NCBI GenBank assembly: GCA_945929965.1
Contig: CAMEOT010000009.1
Coordinates: forward strand, 1 to 64,000
DNA length: 64,000 nt
Direction of reading: 5' to 3'
From: an uncultured Lachnospiraceae bacterium
GTDB lineage: Bacteria; Bacillota; Clostridia; Lachnospirales; Lachnospiraceae
The notes under the pieces are model-generated. The model did not search any database and had not been told where the DNA came from. It saw only the letters and a list, made by a program, of their open reading frames with translations. A program made the position numbers and the translations under genes. Positions 56,525 to 64,000 of this stretch are shown one piece after another (within the stretch, counting starts at the first letter, position 1; every line of letters starts with the position of its first letter).

Positions 56525-56565
56525 AAAAGACGACACAAAGGCATTTTACCTTAGTATCGTCTTTT
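56525..56565 (-). terminator. Terminator of the glycosyltransferase operon
   Basis: A 9-base-pair stem AAAAGACGA with TCGTCTTTT, plus an inner AAGG/CCTT pairing, is followed by TTTG on the minus strand. It lies 22 bases beyond the membrane protein stop, in the 116-base gap before tepA. Confidence 0.75.
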
Positions 56566-56587
56566 AGTATGTCCTGTTTTTATTATT

Positions 56588-58111
56588 TTAATGATCAAAA
56601 TCGTCATCATCCGCTACCGGGTAATCATAATCGCCGACATCATCACCAAGCTTATAATCCAGCACCTTCGGAACATGTTTCTTCGGTACCGGCAGAGGAT
56701 TTTCGATAAACTGTACTTTTGGGGTCTCCTGCGGCAGCTCTTCATACTCCAGATCCTGTATGTTCAATCTGCGTTTCTTTGCTTTATCTCCTACGGGAAC
56801 CGCCTCAACAGTCTCAGACGGCATCCCGCCAGCATCCCGCAGTCGTTCCATTTCGTACGGCAGAATCGCATGTGTTCCTGCACCGGCAACTATGGCCAGC
56901 AGCAGATACAAAAGCGTAAATCCCGGCATGTCCTCACTTAACATTCCGTAGCCACTTAAGATTCCAAGTACTAGCACCAGTGCAAGCCACACGGACTGTC
57001 TTTCGCATTTTAGCCTGCACCAGTAACTGAATACACCGCTTGCAAGGATCGTAACCATAATGGCTGCTACCACCTGATAAGGCACATAAGTGTAGAGGGT
57101 CGGCTGTTCATAGAGGCCAATCCATGTGAATTCCCCGGGGGAAAAGACTTTCCACCATGCCAAAAGCACATTCTCCATCTGCTTCCCACTGCCCACAGCA
57201 TCCAAAGCAATGCAGGCGAAAAATGCCACCGCAGTACCGAACAGACCTAACACTCCGGCACCGATTCTGCGCATCCATTTTACCTGCTGCTTTGTCTCCA
57301 GAAAAAGTTCGGAAAACACTACGAGCAGCAAAAGCAGTCCCGTCACATCCAGGTAAGCAAGAATTCCTATGGCAATGCCACCTAAGAAAAATCCGCCCAC
57401 AGAACGGATACCGGGAGTGTCTCCCCGTTGTCTGAAACTATCCAGTGCTTCCACGCATACACACAGACCGATCATCCACAACAACTGATATAACGGTTCC
57501 GGGCCTAAAATCACCGTTCCCGACAGAGCAGGACACAGCATCCAGTATCCAAGAGCCACCACAGCAGCCACCGTACCGGTCAGTTTCCGTACCGCAAAAT
57601 ATAAAAAGATTCCGGTCAGAATCTGCAATACCAGCTGCAGTACCAGTGCCGCCGTCATTTTATTTCCTAAAAACACCAGCAGACCGTGCAGTACCTGTAA
57701 ATAAAAATATACTGCACCATGCACCACCTGAGGGATCCGCGTGGTCTCTGTGACCTTTACCGCGTCAAACCAGATGTTACCACCCTCCCCGGAGATATCA
57801 TACAGCATAATTTCTCTTACACGAAGTACGATTCCTACAGCAATCAGAGCTACTGCAATCACCCCTTCGATGATAAGCTTCACCTGTCCGGAGTTTTCAG
57901 CGCTTTGTGTCCATTTTGCCTGCAGGAATCTATGTAACAGAAAAACAACCAGCCCTGTCATCGCAAGCCATACGCCTGCGATAACAAGGCCGATCGGGCG
58001 GGAACCGCCCTCCGGCAGCATGACCATTGTCGTGCCTACCAGTCCGGTGCCCGCTATGATTGCATAAATGAACCACAATACAACACTTAAAATGCCTTTT
58101 TTATAATTCAT
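56588..58111 (-). CDS. GT-C-type membrane protein with acidic tail
   Basis: A 507-residue protein with about eleven membrane segments and a 75-residue cytoplasmic tail ending in an Asp-rich stretch (DYDYPVADDDDFDH). The arrangement (DISGEGGNIWFDAVKVTETTRIP in the first outer loop) resembles polyprenol-dependent GT-C glycosyltransferases. The start shares a base with the stop of the upstream GT2 gene (TAATG). A role in attaching sugars outside the membrane with the lipid-linked product of the GT2 enzyme is inferred; the family is not certain. Confidence 0.65.
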   Translation of the reverse strand: MNYKKGILSVVLWFIYAIIAGTGLVGTTMVMLPEGGSRPIGLVIAGVWLAMTGLVVFLLHRFLQAKWTQSAENSGQVKLIIEGVIAVALIAVGIVLRVREIMLYDISGEGGNIWFDAVKVTETTRIPQVVHGAVYFYLQVLHGLLVFLGNKMTAALVLQLVLQILTGIFLYFAVRKLTGTVAAVVALGYWMLCPALSGTVILGPEPLYQLLWMIGLCVCVEALDSFRQRGDTPGIRSVGGFFLGGIAIGILAYLDVTGLLLLLVVFSELFLETKQQVKWMRRIGAGVLGLFGTAVAFFACIALDAVGSGKQMENVLLAWWKVFSPGEFTWIGLYEQPTLYTYVPYQVVAAIMVTILASGVFSYWCRLKCERQSVWLALVLVLGILSGYGMLSEDMPGFTLLYLLLAIVAGAGTHAILPYEMERLRDAGGMPSETVEAVPVGDKAKKRRLNIQDLEYEELPQETPKVQFIENPLPVPKKHVPKVLDYKLGDDVGDYDYPVADDDDFDH

Positions 58112-59055
58112 TATTTCAGTACCTTTTCGATGTTATATCTAGGACGATGTTTTACCTCAATGTAGATCTTGCCGATATACTGACCTACCAGTCCGATGGC
58201 CATAAGCTGAATGCCGCCTAAGAACCAGATGGATAGGATCAGGGAAGTCCAGCCCGGTACCACATGTCCGGCACAATAAGAGATCAATGCATAGATTGCA
58301 GCCAGAATGCTTAAAAATACAATAATCATACCGGCTCCCAAAATCATGCTGATCGGTTTCACGCTGAAAGAAGAGATTCCGTTAAATGCCAGTGCCAGCA
58401 TTTTCTTCAGCGGATACTTGGACTCTCCGGCTACTCTTTCCTTACGGTCATAGTAGACACAGTCGGTCTGGTATCCGATCAGAGGCATCATGCCTCTTAA
58501 GAACAGGTTCGTCTCCTGATATTTGGAAAACTGTTCTACCGCACGCTTGGACATCAGTCGGAAATCCGCATGATTGTAAACCGTCTTAACGCCCATCATC
58601 TCCATAACCTTATAGAAGCCCTGTGCGGTGGTACGCTTGAAGAAAGTATCAGTCTTACGTTCCTTGCGGACACCGTATACAATGTCACAGCCGTTATGGA
58701 ACTTATCGATCATCTCTTCGATTACAGCCACATCATCCTGTAAATCCGCATCGATAGAAACCGTCACATCGGACAGATCCATTGCCGTGATCAGTCCGGC
58801 GGTCAGTGCAAACTGATGTCCCACATTACCTGCCAGCTTCACGCCGCATACCTGTACCGGATGCGCCTGATGCTCTTCTTCGATCAGCTCCCAGGTGCGA
58901 TCCTTACTGCCATCATTTACAAACAGAATAAAGCTGTCTTCCGCGATCTTCCCCTTGCGGATCAGATCATCCAGCACACCCCTCAGTGCTTCGGAAGCAA
59001 TCTTCAATACCTCTTCTTCGTTATAACAAGGAACTACAATAGCGAGTTTCTCCAT
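58111..59055 (-). CDS. GT2 family glycosyltransferase (GtrB/DPM-like)
   Basis: A 314-residue enzyme with the GT2 fold: LAIVVPCYNEEEVLKIASEAL at the N-terminus, DxD-like VSIDADLQDD (about residues 98-107) and two C-terminal membrane segments (about 232-290). This matches polyprenyl-phosphate glycosyltransferases such as GtrB, which make lipid-linked sugars on the inner leaflet. It is coupled with the GT-C-like protein downstream. The sugar is not identifiable. Confidence 0.92.
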   Translation of the reverse strand: MEKLAIVVPCYNEEEVLKIASEALRGVLDDLIRKGKIAEDSFILFVNDGSKDRTWELIEEEHQAHPVQVCGVKLAGNVGHQFALTAGLITAMDLSDVTVSIDADLQDDVAVIEEMIDKFHNGCDIVYGVRKERKTDTFFKRTTAQGFYKVMEMMGVKTVYNHADFRLMSKRAVEQFSKYQETNLFLRGMMPLIGYQTDCVYYDRKERVAGESKYPLKKMLALAFNGISSFSVKPISMILGAGMIIVFLSILAAIYALISYCAGHVVPGWTSLILSIWFLGGIQLMAIGLVGQYIGKIYIEVKHRPRYNIEKVLK

Positions 59056-59078
59056 GCTGCTACCCCTACCCTTTCGAT

Positions 59079-59807
59079 TTATTCGTCCCAGTTGTGATAT
59101 ACTGCCTGAACGTCATCATCGTCTTCTAACAGATCCAGTGTTCTCTGTAAATTTTTCACAGCAGTCTCATCGGTCAGAGTTACATAATTCTGAGGGATCA
59201 TGGTAACTTCCGCACTGATCATGGGAATTCCGGCATCTTCCAGCGCTTTACGTACCTCTTCGAAATTATCGGGATCGGTCAGGATTTCGAAGCTGTCATC
59301 CTCCTCGGAGAAATCTTCCGCACCGGCATCCAGTGCAATCATCATCAGATCATCTGCTTCCATATCACACTCTTCCTTGTCCACGATGATCTGTCCCTTT
59401 TTATCGAACATAAAGGATACGCATCCGGGAGTACCTACATTTCCCTGTCCCTTGGTGAATGCGCTTCTTACGTTAGCTGCGGTACGGTTGGTGTTGTCGG
59501 TAAGTGCATCTACAATAATAGCAATACCGTTAGGACCGTAACCTTCATAAGTTACATATTTGTAGTTTACATTGCCTACATCACCGGCCGCCTTTTTAAT
59601 ACCACGCTCGATGGTATCGTTGGGCATGTTGTTGGCTTTAGCCTTGGCGATAACGGTTGCCAGCTTAAAGTTGTTGGCAGGATCGGGACCGCCCTCTTTT
59701 ACAGCAACGGCGATTTCTCTTCCGATAATGGTAAAGATCTTACCCTTTGCTGCATCATTTTTCTCTTTTTTATGCTTAATATTAGCAAATTTAGAATGTC
59801 CTGACAT
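59079..59807 (-). CDS. YebC/PmpR family protein
   Basis: A 242-residue protein of the YebC family, beginning [23 protein letters not shown] and containing [19 protein letters not shown] (about residues 108-126). Members were called transcriptional regulators and are also implicated in relieving ribosome stalling at polyproline. The ATG at 59807 is preceded by AAAGGAG; the longer frame adds a non-conserved 16 residues. Located between the GT2 gene and a CNNM-type gene. Confidence 0.97.
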   Translation of the reverse strand: MSGHSKFANIKHKKEKNDAAKGKIFTIIGREIAVAVKEGGPDPANNFKLATVIAKAKANNMPNDTIERGIKKAAGDVGNVNYKYVTYEGYGPNGIAIIVDALTDNTNRTAANVRSAFTKGQGNVGTPGCVSFMFDKKGQIIVDKEECDMEADDLMMIALDAGAEDFSEEDDSFEILTDPDNFEEVRKALEDAGIPMISAEVTMIPQNYVTLTDETAVKNLQRTLDLLEDDDDVQAVYHNWDE

Positions 59808-59888
59808 CTTTGTTACTCCTTTGAACTTAAAGTTTCTTTCTCTTTGTATGCGCAACTCCTGCGCAATAACACTCTTTTTATCATATCA

Positions 59889-61289
59889 TTATTTTCGTTT
59901 TTCTTCAAGCACTGATTGTACGTCTTCTGAATTCTTCTGTGTTTTTTCCTCCGTAAGCTTTCTGACGAGAACACTTCCGATCATTTTTTTGACCACGGAA
60001 AGGATCTTGAAATTGTAACCTTTATAGTCCACATTGAACTGCTCATCCGGTTCCGGAATCCTGTCCAGTCTGGAAATCAGGAAGCCGTTTAACGTCTCGA
60101 ATTCTTCCTCGTCAAAGGTAATGTCTAAAAGTTCTTCGACTTCCTTAAGCGGGGTCTTACCCTCCATGACATATTCGCCCTTACCGCGGTTCTTGATGTA
60201 TTCCTGGTCTTCATCGTATTCGTCCATGATATTGCCTACGATCTCCTCCAGAATATCCTCCATGGCAATCAGTCCGTCGGTCTGACCGTATTCATCTACA
60301 ACAATGACCATCTGCAGTTTCTGAGACTGCATCTCTTTGAACAGTTCATCAATATTTTTCGTCTGAGGCACAAAATAGGGCTCTCTGAGCAGCCCATCCA
60401 GCTTCGCAATGGGCACATCCAGCTTGTCATCGCTGATGTGGAACCTCATGGCATCCTTCAGATGTAAGATACCGATGATATGGTCAATATTCTCTTCATA
60501 CACCGGATAGCGGCTGTTCTTACCTCCCAGCATGGAAGCAATGGCATCCTTTAACTTTGTCTCGCCGTCGATAGCTACTATACTTCCGCGGTGTGTCATG
60601 ATGTCTTGAGCTTCCTTGTCCCCGTATTCAAAAATATTTGAGATCATCTCTGCTTCACTTGCCTGGATGACACCCTGCTCATGACCTTCCTGTACCATGT
60701 TGATGATCTCTTCCTCGGTCACATCATTTTCATCTGTGTTATTGCGGACACCGAAGAGGAATAATATTCCCTTTGCAGTCAGATTTACCAGACCCGTCAA
60801 AGGAGATAAGAGTCTCGTAATCCAAAAGATCGGATCAATGCAGGCATATGCCCACTTTTCCGGTTTCCTGGATGCCATTTTTCTCGGGATCAGTACTCCG
60901 AAGGTCAGCAGAATATAAATCATGGCAACAAAAGACAATACCGTTGCAATCCCGGAGATCACTCCCGTGGGAACATTTTGAAGCGACAATCCGCCGACAT
61001 TGATCACATGCAGGCCGTCGTCTATCGTCTGCAGCCAGATATTCAGGTAAAAGGCACCCATTAGAATATTGATCAGCGTAATGACTAACTGTACCGTATT
61101 GATATAGATCCCCGGACGGCTGACCATCTCAGAAAGCCGCACCGACCGGCGATCCTTTTCTTCCTCTGCTTTATGTAAGATCTCTTTTTCATTGAGGTTG
61201 TCAATGGCAGCATCAAATCCATAAAAAAACATATCTACCAATAGCAGCAGGAAAAAGAGAAATATGGCCACAGGCCCGCTAATATCCAT
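59889..61289 (-). CDS. CNNM/CorC-type hemolysin family membrane protein
   Basis: A 466-residue protein with an N-terminal DUF21/CNNM membrane domain (about four helices within residues 1-190), a CBS pair (about 215-350; MTHRGSIVAIDGE and VVDEYGQTDGLIAMEDILEEIVG) and a CorC_HlyC C-terminal domain. Such proteins are linked to magnesium or cobalt efflux and membrane integrity. The membrane domain lacks the long N-terminal variant. It lies downstream of mazF. Confidence 0.92.
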   Translation of the reverse strand: MDISGPVAIFLFFLLLLVDMFFYGFDAAIDNLNEKEILHKAEEEKDRRSVRLSEMVSRPGIYINTVQLVITLINILMGAFYLNIWLQTIDDGLHVINVGGLSLQNVPTGVISGIATVLSFVAMIYILLTFGVLIPRKMASRKPEKWAYACIDPIFWITRLLSPLTGLVNLTAKGILFLFGVRNNTDENDVTEEEIINMVQEGHEQGVIQASEAEMISNIFEYGDKEAQDIMTHRGSIVAIDGETKLKDAIASMLGGKNSRYPVYEENIDHIIGILHLKDAMRFHISDDKLDVPIAKLDGLLREPYFVPQTKNIDELFKEMQSQKLQMVIVVDEYGQTDGLIAMEDILEEIVGNIMDEYDEDQEYIKNRGKGEYVMEGKTPLKEVEELLDITFDEEEFETLNGFLISRLDRIPEPDEQFNVDYKGYNFKILSVVKKMIGSVLVRKLTEEKTQKNSEDVQSVLEEKRK

Positions 61290-61354
61290 CGTTCATTTTA
61301 TCCTTTCGTATTTTAATTCTTTTATATATTCCTCTGGATACGCAGGGTATCAGA

Positions 61355-61696
61355 CTATGTATCCAGTTCCAGACTTACCTTCAGTGCCCGGTTCACTCTC
61401 CGCATAATATCACCGTCGAGATGACATACTTTATCCTTTAATCTCTTCTTGTCAATGGTGCGCAGTTGTTCCAGAAGCACTACCGAATCCTTATCCATAT
61501 CATAAAGACGGGCATTTAATTCAATGTGTGTAGGCAGCTTCGCCTTATTCATCTTTGAGGTGATCGCAGCGCAGATCACGGTAGGACTGTGTTTGTTGCC
61601 AACATCATTCTGGATGATGAGCACCGGTCTGATACCGCCCTGTTCCGAGCCGATCACCGGCCGCAGATCCGCGTAATAGACATCTCCTCTTCTCAT
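61355..61696 (-). CDS. MazF/EndoA-type endoribonuclease, no adjacent antitoxin
   Basis: A 113-residue PemK/MazF RNase very similar in layout to Bacillus Endo[21 protein letters not shown] (residues 2-21), [17 protein letters not shown] and [13 protein letters not shown]. It cleaves RNA at specific short sequences. In Bacillus the antitoxin gene ndoAI lies between alr and ndoA; here alr ends 74 bases upstream and the gap has no open frame. AAGGAG is placed before the ATG. A hairpin (61332-61364) overlaps the stop codon. Confidence 0.93.
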   Translation of the reverse strand: MRRGDVYYADLRPVIGSEQGGIRPVLIIQNDVGNKHSPTVICAAITSKMNKAKLPTHIELNARLYDMDKDSVVLLEQLRTIDKKRLKDKVCHLDGDIMRRVNRALKVSLELDT

Positions 61697-61770
61697 TTCT
61701 ACTCCTTATATCAGCGATTTAGGATAAGTATTGCCGATTCTTACGGAGTTATACGAACACCTTTGATCCG

Positions 61771-62970
61771 TCAGAAATTTTCAAAATAGTCTCTTACTTC
61801 TGTGATCTCACCATGCTGTATGTAGACCCTGGGAATTCTTTTCCCCAGGTCACAGACAAATTCATAATTAAATCTGCCGGAGAGTTCTCCCAGTTCTTCC
61901 GCGGTGATCCGCTCTGTACCGTCCATACCGAGAAGCGTTACTTTGTCTCCATCCATTGCTTCCGGAATCTCCGAAATATCCACCATGAACTGATCCATAC
62001 AGACTCTTCCGAGGATCGGTGCCCTCTTCCCGTGGATCAGTACATAGCCTCTTCCGGACAGGCTTCTGGGATAGCCGTCTCCGTAACCTACGGGGATCGT
62101 GGCTACTCTGGTGTCCTTCTGTGCTGTAAACAGCCCACCGTAGCTGACGCTCTGTCCCGCATAAATCATCTTGCAGTATACAATATGGCTGTAGAGAGAC
62201 ATGGCTGCCCGCAGGGGTACAATGTCTTTACTTACTTCTTCGGAAGGATACAGACCGTAGGCCGTGATTCCCGCCCGAACCATATCCATATTCGCCTGGG
62301 GCATTTCCAAGATTGCAGCACTATTGGAGCAGTGTTTGACAGGAATAGTAATCCCCAGTTCTGTCTGTATTTTGTCAATAAAATTCTGAAAAAGCTCCAG
62401 CTGATGATTCGCCGAAGTCTTATCCGCCTCATCGGATTTGGCAAAATGGGTAAAAATACCCTCCACCTCCAGCTCCGGATGCTCTATAAGAAATCTGACG
62501 AACTCCAGTCCTTCCTCATCCGGCGTAATGCCGATTCTGCCCATGCCGGTATCTACCTTGATATGAACCTTTGCCTTCTGTCCGACCTTTACCGCTGCTG
62601 CGGCCAGCTCTTCCACCGTATCCCTGCGGTAGACTGCCGGACGGATCTCCTCCCGGATCAGTTCTTCGTAGCAATAGGGAAAAGTATATCCCAGGATCAG
62701 GATCGGTTTCTTCACGCCTGCTTCTCTGAGTACATGTGCCTCTTCATAAGTAGCTGCTGCATAGCCGAACATGAAATCCAGCTGCTCTAACATTTTCGCA
62801 ATAGGGACACCACCATGACCATATCCGTCCGTCTTAATGACTGCCAGTATTTTCGTGTTCTCCGCAATATTTTCTTTCATATGGACCATATTTTCCCAGA
62901 TGGCATCCAGATCCACTTCCGCCCATACCCGTTGATAGGACTCTAATTTTTCCTGCAGTTCTCTCGTCAT
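61771..62970 (-). CDS. alr: Alanine racemase
   Basis: A 399-residue PLP enzyme making D-alanine for peptidoglycan. The PLP Lys is K46 in ILAVIKTDGYGHGGV (A to T in the usual KADAYGHG). The C-terminal domain has VSYGGLFTAQKDTRVATIPVGYGDG with the catalytic Tyr region and GRVCMDQFMVDI. Length is slightly long owing to an N-terminal extension of about 10 residues. It starts 4 bases after the nnrD stop and precedes mazF, as in Bacillus. Confidence 0.96.
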   Translation of the reverse strand: MTRELQEKLESYQRVWAEVDLDAIWENMVHMKENIAENTKILAVIKTDGYGHGGVPIAKMLEQLDFMFGYAAATYEEAHVLREAGVKKPILILGYTFPYCYEELIREEIRPAVYRRDTVEELAAAAVKVGQKAKVHIKVDTGMGRIGITPDEEGLEFVRFLIEHPELEVEGIFTHFAKSDEADKTSANHQLELFQNFIDKIQTELGITIPVKHCSNSAAILEMPQANMDMVRAGITAYGLYPSEEVSKDIVPLRAAMSLYSHIVYCKMIYAGQSVSYGGLFTAQKDTRVATIPVGYGDGYPRSLSGRGYVLIHGKRAPILGRVCMDQFMVDISEIPEAMDGDKVTLLGMDGTERITAEELGELSGRFNYEFVCDLGKRIPRVYIQHGEITEVRDYFENF

Positions 62971-62974
62971 ATTT

Positions 62975-64000
62975 TCACGCTTTCTTATTTTGATTTTTCA
63001 TCAGACATTCGGCGATATCTCCCGCCATCACACCATATTCGGTATGAAGTCCGGCCGCCAGATCTCCTGCCATGCCGTGCAGATATACGCCACAGGTCGC
63101 AGCCTCCGAGGCATCCATTCCCTGCGCCAGCAATCCCAGGATCACGCCGGTCAGCACATCTCCGCTGCCTGCCGTAGCCATTCCGCTGTTGCCCGTGGTA
63201 TTCAGATAGCAGGCTCCCTGTTCCTTACATACCACAGTCCTCGCATCCTTGGCAACTGCTACAGCATGAAATCGCTTGGCCAGTATTTTCGCACATGTGG
63301 GGAGATCGTCCTTGCACTCTGAGGTCGTCCGTTTTAGCAGTCTTGACATTTCCCCCACATGAGGTGTCAGAAGGATCACTCTGCCTTCTGCACCCTGAGC
63401 GCGCAGTTCTTCTGCCAGCATCCTGCCGTTCTCCTCTGCCAACAGGTTTAGGGCATCTGCATCCAGCACCAGCGGCTTCCTGCTTCTCTCCACCACGGTC
63501 TTCAGACATTGCAGTGCCTGTTCTTCTCTGCCGATGCCGGGACCTATGGCGATGACATCCGCCCAGTCTAAGCTCTCCGTCAGCTGTCTGCAGGAGCCGT
63601 ACAACGCTTCCGGAATCCCCTGCTGTATGATCTGTCGGTTCTCTTCCGCGGTAATCACCTTTACCATGCCGGCTCCGGTACGATAGGCTGCTTTCGCCGC
63701 CAAAATGGCTGCCCCCGCCATGCCGTTACTTCCTGCAACAAGCAGTGCTTTGCCGAAGCTTCCTTTGTTCCCCGCAGCGTTTCTCTTAAGTAACTGTACG
63801 GAACCTTTCTCATAAGTGTACATTTCTGGTTCCTGTCCTAAGAAGCTCTCCGGTCCGATCCCCACATTCGCAGTCCGGACTTCTCCGGCGTATTCCGCAC
63901 CGGGATACAGTACCAGTCCTCTCTTACAGAAACCAAAAGTGACCGTGGCATCCGCCAGAAATGCACAACCCAGCACTCTGCCGGTATCTGAGCAGATACC
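62975..64000 (-). CDS. nnrD: NAD(P)H-hydrate dehydratase/epimerase, partial at window edge
   Basis: The gene continues past the right edge. The visible 341 codons contain the last part of the NnrE-type epimerase domain (GICSDTGRVLG and ADATVTFGFCKRGLVLYPG) and the complete NnrD dehydratase (GNKGSFGKALLVAGS, then IGPGIG, VLDADALNLL and GNSGMATAGSGDVLTG). The fusion repairs damaged NAD(P)H hydrates. The frame stays open to the last base. An internal GTG at 63976 is not a likely start. It lies just before alr. Confidence 0.95.
   Translation of the reverse strand, partial: GICSDTGRVLGCAFLADATVTFGFCKRGLVLYPGAEYAGEVRTANVGIGPESFLGQEPEMYTYEKGSVQLLKRNAAGNKGSFGKALLVAGSNGMAGAAILAAKAAYRTGAGMVKVITAEENRQIIQQGIPEALYGSCRQLTESLDWADVIAIGPGIGREEQALQCLKTVVERSRKPLVLDADALNLLAEENGRMLAEELRAQGAEGRVILLTPHVGEMSRLLKRTTSECKDDLPTCAKILAKRFHAVAVAKDARTVVCKEQGACYLNTTGNSGMATAGSGDVLTGVILGLLAQGMDASEAATCGVYLHGMAGDLAAGLHTEYGVMAGDIAECLMKNQNKKA

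Noticed and set aside
61332..61364. Hairpin over the mazF stop as a terminator
   Set aside because: The stem CTGGATAC/GTATCCAG has a 17-base loop and no T-run, so it is not a convincing terminator.
61813..62790. A 325-codon plus-strand frame opposite alr
   Set aside because: It is antisense to alanine racemase with no start signal; the codon bias of alr explains the open frame.

Overview
The window looks like a chromosome segment of an anaerobic, spore-forming member of the Clostridia, most likely Lachnospiraceae. The evidence is the sporulation genes (GerW/YtfJ, YqfC, YqfD, a BofC-like protein), the reductive one-carbon genes fhs and folD, an NfnAB-like flavoprotein pair, a GGGtGRT protein beside a NifU-type scaffold, B. 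subtilis-like neighbourhoods (rpmB/yloU/yloV, yqfCD-phoH-ybeY, alr-mazF, spoIIIE-tepA) and moderate GC content with AT-rich promoters. I count 64 protein genes. All but three (rpmB, a degenerate HD-GYP gene and a small lipoprotein gene) lie on the minus strand. I see no rRNA, tRNA, CRISPR array, prophage or insertion sequence.

Layout. 1-343: AT-rich DNA plus a strongly structured palindromic element just past the end of yloV. 344-2846: yloV and an Asp23 gene, divergent from rpmB. 2925-7076: a small sporulation-type cluster (DUF2953, GerW, a 47-aa membrane protein, a J-domain protein), an HD-GYP-like protein and a Nudix hydrolase. 7096-14321: a PBP/FtsW pair, a U32 peptidase, zapA and ruvAB. 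14424-22859: an ABC exporter, then metH-ilvB-ilvN-ilvN-ilvC. 23009-25238: a lipoprotein and four small membrane proteins. 25370-27317: a YolD plus Y-family polymerase operon under a probable LexA-controlled promoter. 27446-29169: GGGtGRT and NifU-like. 29374-32987: proB, DUF896, 5-formyl-THF cyclo-ligase, proA and pyrophosphatase.

33052-43912: a long minus-strand series pdp, yqfC, yqfD, phoH, a degenerate PgpH-like protein, ybeY, a flippase, a BofC-like protein and two flavoproteins. 43951-48684: nth, rlmH, a zinc-ribbon membrane protein, a Dabb protein and the NfnAB-like pair. 48722-52734: a zinc-ribbon/TPR/chitobiase-C protein, folD and fhs. 52777-59055: FtsK/SpoIIIE, a TepA-like ClpP homologue and a GT2/GT-C glycosyltransferase pair. 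59079-64000: yebC, a CNNM/CorC protein, mazF, alr and nnrD, which runs off the right edge.

Most of the content is core metabolism and cell biology. The least ordinary items are two HD-domain proteins that have lost metal ligands (5554-6606; 38836-40008, the latter in the syntenic slot of the c-di-AMP phosphodiesterase PgpH), the structured element at the left edge, a palindrome plus sigma-E-like promoter over the yqfC start, a LexA-like box inside the polymerase promoter, a MazF with no adjacent antitoxin, and the uncharacterised GGGtGRT/NifU pair. I did not find an obvious new defence or mobile system. Domain calls come from reading motifs by eye; no database search was run.
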